A stretch of DNA of 64,000 bases, taken from assembly GCF_011764485.1 (NCBI RefSeq), contig NZ_AP022848.1, positions 2,756,001 to 2,820,000 of the forward strand. Direction: 5' to 3'. Source of the stretch: Bosea sp. ANAM02. GTDB taxonomy: Bacteria > Pseudomonadota > Alphaproteobacteria > Rhizobiales > Beijerinckiaceae. Each line of letters starts with the position of its first letter. Positions within the stretch are counted from its first letter, which is position 1. Below the pieces are notes generated by a model. That model had not been told where the DNA came from, ran no database searches, and saw nothing but the letters and a program-made list of their open reading frames with translations. Positions 39,905 through 47,948 of the stretch are shown piece by piece. The position numbers and the translations under genes were made by a program.

Positions 39905-40675
39905 ATGTCCGCTTCGTATCGCCTGTCATCTCGCGCGCTTCGCCTTGTGCTCGGCGCAGCCATCGGCTTTGCGCCCGTCGCTGCCTTCGCCCAGGCTCCG
40001 GCGCAGCGGCCGGCACGCCCGGCTGCCCCGGCCCAGCAGCCCGCCGCCCCGGCTCAGCCCGGCGCCGCCACCGGCCCGACCGTCGTGCAGGTCAAGCCCG
40101 AACCGTCGCAGACGAGCTGGACCAAGGTCTGCGGCAAGGACCAGGGCGCCAACAAGGAAATCTGCTACACCACCCGCGACTTCGTCTCGGATCAGGGCCA
40201 GCCGGTGCTCGCCGTCGCGGTCTATGACGTCAAGGGCGATCCCAACAAGATCGTGCGCTTCCTGATGCCGCTCGGCCTCCTGCTGCAGCCCGGCATCCGC
40301 TTCGGCGTCGACAGCGCCCAGCCCACCGGCGGCCGCTACGCCATCTGCTTCCCGAACGGCTGCTTCGCCGAGGCGCAGGTCAAGGACGACTTCATCAATG
40401 CGATGAAGAAGGGCACGAACCTCAATGTCAGCGTCCAGAACCAGGGCGCCCGCGAGCTGACCTTCACCATTCCGCTGGCCGATTTCGCCAAGGGCTTCGA
40501 CGGCGCCGCGATCGACCCGAAGGTCCTCGAGGACCAGCAGAAGCAGCTCCAGGACGAGCTGGCCAAGCGCCAGGAAGAGCTGCGCCAGCGCCTCGGCGCC
40601 GGCGGTGCCGCCGCTCCGGGTGCTGCCGCCCCGGCTCCCGGCGCCGCGCCTGCCGCGCCCGCGCCGAAGCCCTGA
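39905..40675 (+). CDS. Invasion-associated locus B (IalB) family protein
   Basis: A secreted or periplasmic protein of 256 residues. It has a signal peptide ending near VAAFAQA, a Pro/Ala-rich linker, then the IalB domain (about 60-200) with conserved Cys pairs in WTKVCGK, KEICYTTRD and ICFPNGCFAEA. A helical, Gln-rich segment and a Pro/Ala-rich tail finish it. IalB was named in Bartonella, but the family is widespread in non-pathogenic Hyphomicrobiales and its molecular role is not known. ATG at 39905 has AAGGA nine bases upstream. A strong terminator follows. Confidence 0.88.
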   Translation: MSASYRLSSRALRLVLGAAIGFAPVAAFAQAPAQRPARPAAPAQQPAAPAQPGAATGPTVVQVKPEPSQTSWTKVCGKDQGANKEICYTTRDFVSDQGQPVLAVAVYDVKGDPNKIVRFLMPLGLLLQPGIRFGVDSAQPTGGRYAICFPNGCFAEAQVKDDFINAMKKGTNLNVSVQNQGARELTFTIPLADFAKGFDGAAIDPKVLEDQQKQLQDELAKRQEELRQRLGAGGAAAPGAAAPAPGAAPAAPAPKP

Positions 40676-40700
40676 GCGACTGCGCGATAGCGCGACACAG

Positions 40701-40733
40701 AAAAGGCCGGTCCCTCGCGGGGCCGGCTTTTTT
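40701..40733 (+). terminator. Rho-independent terminator after the IalB gene
   Basis: CCGGTCCC and GGGGCCGG (one G-U pair) form the core of the stem with a TCGC loop, flanked by AAAAGG and CTTTTTT, giving a T tract. It lies 25 bases past the stop codon. Confidence 0.85.
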
Positions 40734-40787
40734 CTTGGGATGGGGGCCGCGGAGAGTTGCGGATCTGAAGGCGCTGGAGCCTCTGTC

Positions 40788-40999
40788 GTCATTCCGGGGC
40801 AGGCCGAAGGCCTGAGCCCGGAATCCATGAACACGCCATTGGTCCAGTTCGTCATGCTCGCCCTTGTGGCGAGCATCCACGTCTTGAACACTGCATTGCA
40901 TCGGTGAAGACGTGGATGGTCGAGACAAGCCCGACCATGACGGCAAATGGCGTGTTCATGGATTCCGGGCTCTTCGCTGACGCGAAGCCCCGGAATGAC
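40788..40999. repeat. Composite palindrome: ATTCCGGG repeat with another repeat in its loop
   Basis: The outer arms GTCATTCCGGGGC, CCCGGAATCCATGAACACGCC and their partners GGCGTGTTCATGGATTCCGGG and CCCCGGAATGAC pair almost perfectly. The loop contains a complete GTCATGCTCGCCC palindrome (40851-40941). It has the same structure as 24478-24689. It fills most of the 354-base gap between the IalB gene terminator and hspQ. Confidence 0.85.
40851..40941. repeat. GTCATGCTCGCCC-family palindromic repeat (inner element)
   Basis: The left arm GTCATGCTCGCCCTTGTGG with CATCCACGTCTT mirrors AAGACGTGGATGG and CAAGCCCGACCATGAC. It is nested in the loop of the ATTCCGGG repeat at 40788-40999. Confidence 0.85.
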
Positions 41000-41029
41000 A
41001 ATCAAGGGCCACCAAAAGGCCGCCGAACC

Positions 41030-41359
41030 TCAATTCAAATCGGCGCGGTCCAGCTTGTAGCGGCCCTTGCGGTCGCGCCGGAAGAATTCCTTCGCGCGGG
41101 GATGGCGCACGGGCTCGCCGGAATCGTCGTCGACGAGGTTCTGCTCGGAGACATAGGCGACGTATTCCGACTCCTCGTTCTCGGCGAAGAGGTGGTAGAA
41201 GGGCTGGTCCTTCGACGGGCGCATGGCCTCCGGAATCGCCATCCACCACTCCTCGGTATTCGAGAAGACCGGGTCGACATCGAAGATCACGCCACGGAAC
41301 GGGTAGATGCGGTGCTTGACCACCTGCCCGATCCTGAACTTGGCCGAACGCGCTTCCAT
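41030..41359 (-). CDS. hspQ: Heat shock protein HspQ
   Basis: A 109-residue HspQ (YccV-like) protein; in E. coli it is a hemimethylated-DNA-binding protein and a specificity enhancer for the Lon protease. KFRIGQVVKHRIYPFRGVIFDVDP starts the domain (quoted in part: VKHRIYPFRGVIFDVDP), followed by WWMAIPEAMRPSKDQPFYHL and the YVSEQNLV motif near the end. It is the usual length (E. coli 105). No clear heat-shock promoter was recognised upstream. Confidence 0.93.
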   Translation of the reverse strand: MEARSAKFRIGQVVKHRIYPFRGVIFDVDPVFSNTEEWWMAIPEAMRPSKDQPFYHLFAENEESEYVAYVSEQNLVDDDSGEPVRHPRAKEFFRRDRKGRYKLDRADLN

Positions 41360-41471
41360 GACAAATCCATCTTGCGCCGGCTGATACGCCGCCAGCTTAC
41401 GTTCTTGCCGCCTTGCTCAAGCAATGCGTCGTAAATGCGTCGAAATCAATCGATTGAGGCCCGCTGTCCCA

Positions 41472-42521
41472 TCACATTCCGTAGCGCTCTGCCAGATCAG
41501 GGTCCCGCGCCGCGACTTGATCGGCGAGATCGACGATGACCTTCGCCTGCTTCCAGGTGGCGTCGTCCTGCATCTTGCCGTCGATCATCACGGCGCCGGA
41601 GCCGTCCGGCATAGCCTCCAGAATCCGCCTGGCGAAGGCGACCTCGGCCGGATCGGGGCTGAAGACACGCTTGGCGATGGCGATCTGCGAGGGGTGCAGC
41701 GTCCAGGCGCCGGCGCAGCCGAGCAGGAAGGCGTTGCGGAACTGCGCCTCGCAGGCGGCCTCATCGGCGAAATCGCCGAACGGGCCGTAGAAAGGCTTGA
41801 TTCCGGCCGAGGCGCAGGCATCGACCATCTTGGCGAGCGTGTAGTGCCAGAGATCCTGCTGCGCGACAGCGCGCGGCCCGCCATCGGGGGAGGGGTCGGC
41901 GATCACCTTGTATTCGGGGTGTCCGCCGCCGACGCGGGTCGTCTTCATGGCGCGCGAGGCTGCGAGATCGGCGGGGCCGAGGCTCATGCCGTGCATGCGC
42001 GGCGAGGCGGTGGCGATCGCCTCGACATTCTTGACGCCTTCCGCCGTCTCCAGGATGGCGTGGATCAGGATCGGCTTGCGCAGCAGGTGCCGCGCCTCGA
42101 ACTGCGCCAGCAACTGGTCGACATAATGGATGTCCCAGGGACCCTCGACCTTCGGCACCATCACGACATCGAGCTTGCCGCCGATCTCGCCCATGATCGC
42201 GGTGATATCGTCGAGGAACCATGGAGAATTCAGCGCATTGACGCGCGTCCACAGGCCCGTCTTGCCGAAATCGACGGCCTTGCCCATGGTGATGAAGCCG
42301 TCGCGCGCCGCCTGCTTGGCCTCGACCGGGATCGCATCCTCGAGATTGCCGAGCACGATATCGACCTGTCCGGCGAGCTCGCCGACCTTGGCGCGCACCT
42401 TCTCCAGATGCGGCGGCACGAAATGGATCATCCGCTCGAGCCGCAACGGCAATTCGCGGAAGGGCTCCGGCGCGCCGATCGCGAGCGGGCGGAAGAACTG
42501 GCGCGGCGTCTTGACGGTCAT
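41472..42521 (-). CDS. HpcH/HpaI-CitE family lyase, malyl-CoA lyase-like
   Basis: A TIM-barrel lyase of 349 residues that probably cleaves or forms a malyl-CoA-type thioester. Family features in order are [17 protein letters not shown] (metal Glu region), [61 protein letters not shown] and [18 protein letters not shown]. The last two closely follow the pattern of Mcl1/MclA malyl-CoA lyases, but the exact substrate is inferred. ATG at 42521 has GGAG six bases upstream and is preferred to an ATG at 42533. It is divergent from an AEC transporter across an AT-rich operator-like region. Confidence 0.85.
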   Translation of the reverse strand: MTVKTPRQFFRPLAIGAPEPFRELPLRLERMIHFVPPHLEKVRAKVGELAGQVDIVLGNLEDAIPVEAKQAARDGFITMGKAVDFGKTGLWTRVNALNSPWFLDDITAIMGEIGGKLDVVMVPKVEGPWDIHYVDQLLAQFEARHLLRKPILIHAILETAEGVKNVEAIATASPRMHGMSLGPADLAASRAMKTTRVGGGHPEYKVIADPSPDGGPRAVAQQDLWHYTLAKMVDACASAGIKPFYGPFGDFADEAACEAQFRNAFLLGCAGAWTLHPSQIAIAKRVFSPDPAEVAFARRILEAMPDGSGAVMIDGKMQDDATWKQAKVIVDLADQVAARDPDLAERYGM

Positions 42522-42607
42522 CGGCGGCTCCATGCTGCAATGCAGCGACTGTGGCCGAGACGCCGGATGCCGTCCATGGTTCTTTTGCAGGTCGATAGGG
42601 TGATATG

Positions 42608-42653
42608 CCTAGGCTAATAATCCCATTGAGTGTATTAGGCAATTTATCCTAGG
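42608..42653 (-). promoter_or_regulatory. Promoter and operator-like dyad of the malyl-CoA lyase-like gene
   Basis: On the minus strand TTGCCT (42642-42637) and TATTAG (42619-42614) are separated by 17 bases. Around them lie two CCTAGG palindromes (42608-42613 and 42648-42653) and an inverted pair TAATA/TATTA. The region is much richer in A and T than its surroundings. This looks like a regulated promoter, and it lies close enough to act on the divergent transporter too. Confidence 0.5.
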
Positions 42654-42794
42654 TATTCTGTCTCTTTGTTGCGCTAAGCGAGGATCTGCCTGCTCCGAAA
42701 GCCCTTGCTCGCCTCAGGCCATGCGCTAGATGCAGATGTCCGCCGGGTTCGGGTCGAAAGCGGGCGCCTTCACCGCAGGACGAAATCGCCGCCG

Positions 42795-43766
42795 ATGGCC
42801 GACCTTCTCAACATCTTCAACCTGGTCGCGCCGTTCTTCGGGTTGATCCTGCTCGGCTTCGCCATCGGCCGCTACAAGCAGTTGCCGGAGGAAGGGCTCG
42901 CCTGGCTGCAGTTCTTCCTGATCTATGTCGCGCTGCCGCCGCTGTTCTACCGCCTGATCGCCGACAAGCCGCTGAGCGAGCTCGCCAACTGGAAGTTCAT
43001 CGCCGGCACGACCTTCGCCACCTTCTGCGCCTTCACCCTGTCGCTGGCGATCGGGCTGAAGGCTGCGAAGGGCGACCTGCCGCAGGCGGTGATGCAGGGC
43101 GTCGCCGGGGCCTATTCCAATATCGGCTATATGGGCCCGCCGCTGATCCTGGCGGCGCTCGGACCCGAGGCGAGCGCGCCGGTCGTGCTGATCTTCGTCT
43201 TCGACAGCGTCCTGCTGTTCTCGCTCGTGCCGCTGCTCATGGCGGTCGCCGGGGTCGAGAAGAAGAGCCTGCTCGCCACGGCCGGCGAGGTGGCCTGGCG
43301 GGTCGTCACCCATCCGTTCAACGTCGCGACGCTGGCCGGCGTGCTGGCAAGCTATCTCAAGTTCGAACTGCCGGTGGCGCTCGACCGGATGGTTCTATGG
43401 CTGTCGCAGGCGGCCGCGCCCTGCGCGCTTTTCCTGCTCGGCGTCACCGTGGCGCTGAGGCCGATGAAGACGATGCCGGCCGGCGTCCCGGCGCTGGTCT
43501 TTGTCAAGCTCCTGCTGCATCCGCTGCTGGTCTGGGTGCTGCTATCGGCCATCGGCGGCATCCCGACAAACTGGATCTATGCCGCGATCATCATGGCGGC
43601 GCTGCCGCCGGCCCTGAACATCTTCGTCATCTCGACGCAGTACAAGGTCGGGATCGAGCGCGCCTCGGCCTGCATCCTCGTCGGCACCATCGTGTCGATG
43701 GTCACGCTCTCGGGCTTCCTGTGGTTGGTGAAGACGGGCAGGATAGCGGCCGATCTGTTTCACTGA
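42795..43766 (+). CDS. AEC-family transporter (auxin efflux carrier-like)
   Basis: A secondary transporter of 323 residues with about ten hydrophobic segments. It starts MADLLNIFNLVAPFFGLILLG and has VAGAYSNIGYMGPPLILAALG in the middle and MAALPPALNIFVISTQYK near the end, as in AEC permeases, some of which move malonate or malate-type acids. ATG at 42795 begins the first helix directly; the frame is open to 42705. The divergent lyase gene suggests, without proof, that a dicarboxylate related to malyl-CoA metabolism is carried. Confidence 0.88.
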   Translation: MADLLNIFNLVAPFFGLILLGFAIGRYKQLPEEGLAWLQFFLIYVALPPLFYRLIADKPLSELANWKFIAGTTFATFCAFTLSLAIGLKAAKGDLPQAVMQGVAGAYSNIGYMGPPLILAALGPEASAPVVLIFVFDSVLLFSLVPLLMAVAGVEKKSLLATAGEVAWRVVTHPFNVATLAGVLASYLKFELPVALDRMVLWLSQAAAPCALFLLGVTVALRPMKTMPAGVPALVFVKLLLHPLLVWVLLSAIGGIPTNWIYAAIIMAALPPALNIFVISTQYKVGIERASACILVGTIVSMVTLSGFLWLVKTGRIAADLFH

Positions 43767-43783
43767 GGCTTGTTCGGGAAGCA

Positions 43784-43832
43784 AGCCCTCATCTTGAGGA
43801 GCGCCGCAGGCGCGTCTCGAAGGATGAGGGCT
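43784..43832. repeat. Partial CCTCATCCTGAGGAGC-family repeat
   Basis: AGCCCTCATCTTGAGGAGC at the left and TCGAAGGATGAGGGCT at the right form a short palindrome with GCCGCAGGCGCGTC in the middle. It is a shorter relative of the element at 22399-22517 and lies in the 106-base gap after the transporter gene. Confidence 0.6.
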
Positions 43833-43872
43833 GAGGAGCTTTCCAAGCACGCCCTGCGCAATTGGGTGCCGG

Positions 43873-45036
43873 ATGCTGCCGCTGGACGACCTGCTGGTCC
43901 TCGATTTCTCGACACTCCTGCCCGGGCCGCTGGCGAGCCTTTTCCTCTCGGAAGCCGGTGCGCGCGTCATCAAGATCGAGCGGCCGGGCGGCGAGGACAT
44001 GCGCGGCTTCCCGCCGCGATTCGGCGAGACCGCGGCGCCCTTCGCGGTGCTCAATCGCGGCAAGGAGAGCGTCGAGCTCGATCTGAAGGCTCCGGATGCT
44101 CTGGCGCGGCTGGCTCCGCTGATCGCCAAGGCCGATATCCTGATCGAGCAGTTCCGGCCGGGCGTGATGGAGCGGCTCGGTTTCGGCCATGAGGCCCTGA
44201 AGGCGATCAACCCGCGCCTGATCTATTGCTCGATCAGCGGCTATGGCCAGCACGGCCCGCGTGCGCAGGAGGCCGGGCACGACATCAACTATCAGGCGCT
44301 CGGCGGCCTGCTCGGCCAGTCGCTGAAGCGCGGCGAGGCGCCGCCTCTGCCGCCGCCGCTCGTGGCCGACATCGCCGGCGGCACCATGCCGGCCGTGCTC
44401 AACATCCTGCTGGCCTTGCGCCAGCGCGATCGCACCGGGCAGGGCTGCCGTCTCGACATCGCCATGGCCGATGCGATGCCGACCTTCGCCTGGTACGGGC
44501 TGGCACAGGGCCAGGTGACCGGTTCCTTTCCCGATGGCGGGGAGGGCCTGCTGACCGGCGCAAGCCCGCGCTACGGGCTCTATGCCACGGCCGATGGCTG
44601 GTTCCTCGCGGTCGGCGCGATCGAGCCGAAATTCTGGCAGGGCTTCTGCGAAGGCATCGGCCTCGACGAGCGCCTGCGCGACGATCGCCGCGACCCCGAG
44701 GCGACGCGGGCCGGAATCGCCGCCATCATCGCCAGCGAGAGCGCCACCTATTGGCGTGCGCTGGTCGAGCCGCTCGATTGCTGCTGCACCGTGGTGCGGA
44801 CGCTGGAGGAGGCGGTCTTCGATCCGCAGATATCGGCACGCGGCCTGCTCGACGCTCAGGTCGAGGAGCCCGGTGGCCGGCGCCTCGTCTCGACGCCTCT
44901 GCCGCTCGCACCTGTCTTCCGCGAGCAGGCGGCGGGATTGCGCAAGGTCGCGGCGAGCGGAGCGGATACGCGGACGGTTTTAGGGGAAGGGAAGAGGGAA
45001 ACGCTGCGGTCATTCCGGGGCAGGCCATCGGCCTGA
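43873..45036 (+). CDS. CaiB/BaiF-family (class III) CoA-transferase or acyl-CoA racemase
   Basis: A 387-residue class III CoA-transferase superfamily protein. LDFSTLLPGPLASLFLSEAGA starts the fold (quoted in part: LLPGPLASLFLSEAGA) and IKIERPGGEDMRGFPP follows. The catalytic Asp is D137 in GHDINYQALGG. The GHDINY motif and length fit alpha-methylacyl-CoA racemase better than formyl-CoA transferase. The last nine residues (RSFRGRPSA) and the stop codon are encoded by the left arm of an ATTCCGGG repeat that begins at 45009, so the natural C-terminus seems to have been replaced. ATG at 43873 begins the conserved region directly. Confidence 0.88.
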   Translation: MLPLDDLLVLDFSTLLPGPLASLFLSEAGARVIKIERPGGEDMRGFPPRFGETAAPFAVLNRGKESVELDLKAPDALARLAPLIAKADILIEQFRPGVMERLGFGHEALKAINPRLIYCSISGYGQHGPRAQEAGHDINYQALGGLLGQSLKRGEAPPLPPPLVADIAGGTMPAVLNILLALRQRDRTGQGCRLDIAMADAMPTFAWYGLAQGQVTGSFPDGGEGLLTGASPRYGLYATADGWFLAVGAIEPKFWQGFCEGIGLDERLRDDRRDPEATRAGIAAIIASESATYWRALVEPLDCCCTVVRTLEEAVFDPQISARGLLDAQVEEPGGRRLVSTPLPLAPVFREQAAGLRKVAASGADTRTVLGEGKRETLRSFRGRPSA

Positions 45037-45153
45037 GCCCGGAACCCAGAACCGATGCAGTCCTCCGGAAAGGCGCGGAGAGGATTCCCCCTGCGAATCG
45101 CGGCATCGGTTCTGGGTTCCGGGCTCTTCGCTGACGCGAAGCCCCGGAATGAC
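45009..45153. repeat. ATTCCGGG-family palindromic repeat overlapping a gene end
   Basis: GGTCATTCCGGGGCAGGCC with CCCGGAACCCAGAACCGATGC on the left is mirrored by GCATCGGTTCTGGGTTCCGGG and CCCCGGAATGACC on the right. The first 28 bases are coding for the CoA-transferase, including its stop codon. Confidence 0.85.
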
Positions 45154-45173
45154 CGCTTGTTTCATGCTCGATC

Positions 45174-46343
45174 TCATCGCGCCGCGCCGCCGGCCAAGCC
45201 CTGCCGCATGACGAGCCGCCTGAGCGGGCCGATCCGCGACAGCGCGAGCAACCCTGCGCCGCGCATCAGGTCGGCCGGCAGCAGATCGGTCAGCAGCGTG
45301 CGGTTGAGCATGTCGACCGCGCCGGTGCGCAGCCGGACATCGGCCTGCCGTGCCCTGTCGTAGTCAGCAACCACGCTCGCCGCGCCGGCATCCGTCGCCC
45401 CCGCCAGCGCCTCGCTCAGCGCTGTGACATCGCGCAAGCCGAGATTGAGCCCCTGCGCCCCGATCGGCGGGAAGACATGCGCGGCCTCGCCGATCAGAGC
45501 CATGCGGCCGGCGCCGAAGCGCTCGACCGAAAGTCCGCCCATCGGCACCTTGCCGCGCGGCCCCGACACCGTCATCGCACCGAGCAGCGACTGCACCTGT
45601 CGTTCGACCCGTAGCGCGAAGGCGGCATCATCGAGCGCGGTCAGCGCCGGGGCCTCCTCCGGATCGACGAGCCAGACCAGCGAGGAGCGCCGGCCGGGCA
45701 AGGGCACGATCGTGCAGGGGCCTTTGCGCGTATGGAACTCCGTCGAGATTTCCTGATGATCGCGGCGATGCTCGAAGATCGCGGTCAGCGCGACCTGCGG
45801 ATAGCGCCAGTCGCGGCTCTCTATGCCGGCTGCCGCACGCACCTGCGAACTGCGTCCGTCGGCGCCGACGACGAGGCGAGCCTTCACCGGCGCGAAACCC
45901 TCGCCGGAGAGGCGCACGCCATCCGTCTCGGCTTCGATCGCGCACACGAAACCGGGCAGCATCCGCAGGCCGGACAACGCGGCGGCCTTCTCGGCGAGAA
46001 TCCCGGTCAGGTCGGCATTCTCGATATTCCAGCCGAAGGCCTCAAGCCCGATCTCGGAGGCGCGGAACTCGACCGGCGGCTGGCGGAACAGGCTGCCGCT
46101 ATCATCGACGAGGCGCATCACTTCCAGCGGCGCGGCCTTTTCGAGCAAGGCCTCCTGCAGGCCGAGATCGGCCAGCATCTTCCAGGAGCCGTCGAGCAGG
46201 GCGACGGTGCGGCCGTCACGCGGCGTCGCGACCGGGCCGAGCAGGGCGACGCTGCGCCCTTCGCGGCTCAATGCCAGCGCGGCCGCAAGCCCGACGGCAC
46301 CGGCGCCCACGATGGCGATATCGACCTGATCGGCAGCATTCAT
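45174..46343 (-). CDS. UbiH/UbiF/COQ6-family FAD-dependent hydroxylase
   Basis: Flavin monooxygenase of the ubiquinone-biosynthesis hydroxylase family. It has 389 residues. The FAD-binding GAGAVGLAAALALSREG is near residue 12, the DG motif is in VVGADGRSSQVR, and the second FAD motif is IGEAAHVFPPIGAQGLNLG near residue 275. The ring position it hydroxylates cannot be told from sequence. ATG at 46343 has AAGGG seven bases upstream; another ATG lies six bases earlier. It is divergent from the quinone oxidoreductase gene. Confidence 0.9.
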   Translation of the reverse strand: MNAADQVDIAIVGAGAVGLAAALALSREGRSVALLGPVATPRDGRTVALLDGSWKMLADLGLQEALLEKAAPLEVMRLVDDSGSLFRQPPVEFRASEIGLEAFGWNIENADLTGILAEKAAALSGLRMLPGFVCAIEAETDGVRLSGEGFAPVKARLVVGADGRSSQVRAAAGIESRDWRYPQVALTAIFEHRRDHQEISTEFHTRKGPCTIVPLPGRRSSLVWLVDPEEAPALTALDDAAFALRVERQVQSLLGAMTVSGPRGKVPMGGLSVERFGAGRMALIGEAAHVFPPIGAQGLNLGLRDVTALSEALAGATDAGAASVVADYDRARQADVRLRTGAVDMLNRTLLTDLLPADLMRGAGLLALSRIGPLRRLVMRQGLAGGAAR

Positions 46344-46481
46344 GCTCATGCCCTTGGCTAGCCGATGCGCGACGTCTTGGCCACGGGCCGCAAAGTCGCA
46401 AGGTGCGTTCTGCGTCGGGCACGGATGCCTTTCCGGCAGGATGAATTAAGGTCGGGCATCCATTCGAAGGAGATGCCTTTC

Positions 46482-47456
46482 ATGGTCAAAGCCATTCGTG
46501 CCCACAAGACCGGCGGCCCCGAGGTCCTGCAGTTCGAGGACGTCGCCCTGCCGCAGCCGGGTCCCGGCGAAATCCTAATGCGGAATCGGGCGATCGGCCT
46601 GAACTTCATCGACACCTATTTCCGCTCCGGCCTCTATCCGGCGCCGCAACTGCCCTTCACGCTGGGCAATGAAAGTGCCGGCGACGTGCTTGCCGTCGGT
46701 CCGAACGTCACCGAATTCAAGGCAGGCGATCGCGTCGTGGTCGTCTCGGCGCTCGGCGCCTATGCCGAGGAGCGCATCGTGCCGGCGGCTTCCGTCGTCG
46801 CGCTGCCCGACGGCGTCTCCTATGAGGCAGCCGCCAGCATGATGCTCAAGGGCCTGACGGCCGAGTATCTGCTGCACCGGACCTACAAGGTGAAGCCGGG
46901 CGATACGATCCTCGTCCATGCCGCGGCGGGGGCGACCGGCCTCATCCTCTGCCAATGGGGCAAGGCGCTGGGCGCGACCGTGATCGGCACCGTCGGCTCG
47001 AAGGAGAAGGCGGATCTGGCCAAGGCGCATGGCGCCGATCACGTCATCAACTATCGCGAGGAGGATTTCGCGGCGCGCGTGAAGGAGATCACCGGCGGCA
47101 GGCTCTGCGACGTTGTCTATGACGGCGTCGGCAAGGACACCTTCATGAAGTCGCTGGACACGCTGAAGCCCTTCGGCCTGATGGCGAGCTTCGGCAATGC
47201 CTCGGGCGCGGTGGAGGCCTTCAATCTCGGCATCCTCTCCGCCAAGGGCTCGCTCTATGTCACGCGCCCGACGCTCAACACCCACACCGCCAGGCGGGAG
47301 ACCATGGTCGCGATGGCGAAGAACCTGTTCGAGGCGGTGACGAGCGGCAAGGTCAAGGTGCCGGTCAATGCCACCTTCCCGCTGAAGGATGCGGCCGAGG
47401 CCCACCGCCTGCTCGAGTCGCGCGGAACCACGGGCTCTACGGTGCTGATTCCCTGA
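46482..47456 (+). CDS. qor: NADPH:quinone oxidoreductase (zeta-crystallin-like)
   Basis: MDR-superfamily reductase without zinc. It has 324 residues (E. coli QorA 327). It starts MVKAIRAHKTGGPEVLQFED. NFIDTYFRSGLYP and LPFTLGNESAGDVLAVG are typical of quinone reductases, and the NADPH-binding AAAGATGLILCQWGKALGA is near residue 150. The zinc ligands of alcohol dehydrogenases are absent. ATG at 46482 has AAGGAG about ten bases upstream. A perfect terminator hairpin follows the gene. Confidence 0.93.
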   Translation: MVKAIRAHKTGGPEVLQFEDVALPQPGPGEILMRNRAIGLNFIDTYFRSGLYPAPQLPFTLGNESAGDVLAVGPNVTEFKAGDRVVVVSALGAYAEERIVPAASVVALPDGVSYEAAASMMLKGLTAEYLLHRTYKVKPGDTILVHAAAGATGLILCQWGKALGATVIGTVGSKEKADLAKAHGADHVINYREEDFAARVKEITGGRLCDVVYDGVGKDTFMKSLDTLKPFGLMASFGNASGAVEAFNLGILSAKGSLYVTRPTLNTHTARRETMVAMAKNLFEAVTSGKVKVPVNATFPLKDAAEAHRLLESRGTTGSTVLIP

Positions 47457-47494
47457 CCGGGCTGCCAAACTCGGGAATGATGCAAGCAAGACCG

Positions 47495-47522
47495 ATGCGC
47501 CCGGTTATCCGGGCGCATTTTT
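47495..47522 (+). terminator. Rho-independent terminator after qor
   Basis: ATGCGCCCGG (47495-47504) and CCGGGCGCAT (47509-47518) form a ten-base perfect stem with loop TTAT, followed by a T run to 47522. It lies about 40 bases after the stop codon. Confidence 0.92.
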
Positions 47523-47606
47523 CATGCGAGCCATGAACCCGGAAACGGGGTTCCGCGACGAATCGGTGCCGGCGCATGCCGGCGACCATTCAGGACCCCG
47601 ACGCTC

Positions 47607-47936
47607 ATGTCGTCCCAGTTTCGGATCGCCACTTTCCTCTTCGTGGTCATCGCCCTTTCGGGCGTCGCGCTGGCCCAGCAGGCTCGAGGAACCGGCGCAA
47701 GGACGGCCAACCATACCGAAGCGATCCTGCAGGGCGCGGAGCAGGGGCGGGTGCGCATTCCGCGCGCGCCTCGCCTGCAATATGCCGAGACCGCCTGCAC
47801 GATCGGGATGTGCAGCGAACCGCCCCGGCAGGCCGGGCAGGGCGAGACCGTGTTGGCGAGCGACGCCTGCAGCAGCCTGGGCACGGCGCGCGACCGCAAC
47901 GGCCGCGCCATCCGCCGGCTCTGCAGCTTCAACTGA
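47607..47936 (+). CDS. Small secreted protein of unknown function
   Basis: A 109-residue protein with a clear signal peptide (MSSQFRIATFLFVVIALSG, cleavage after ALA near residue 23). The mature part is short and basic, with four Cys (in YAETACTIGMCSEPP, SDACSS and RRLCSFN) that may form two disulfides. No family is recognised. It lies between the qor terminator and the convergent rimO and has AGGAC about 12 bases before the start. Confidence 0.7.
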   Translation: MSSQFRIATFLFVVIALSGVALAQQARGTGARTANHTEAILQGAEQGRVRIPRAPRLQYAETACTIGMCSEPPRQAGQGETVLASDACSSLGTARDRNGRAIRRLCSFN

Positions 47937-47948
47937 GGCAGAGACGGA

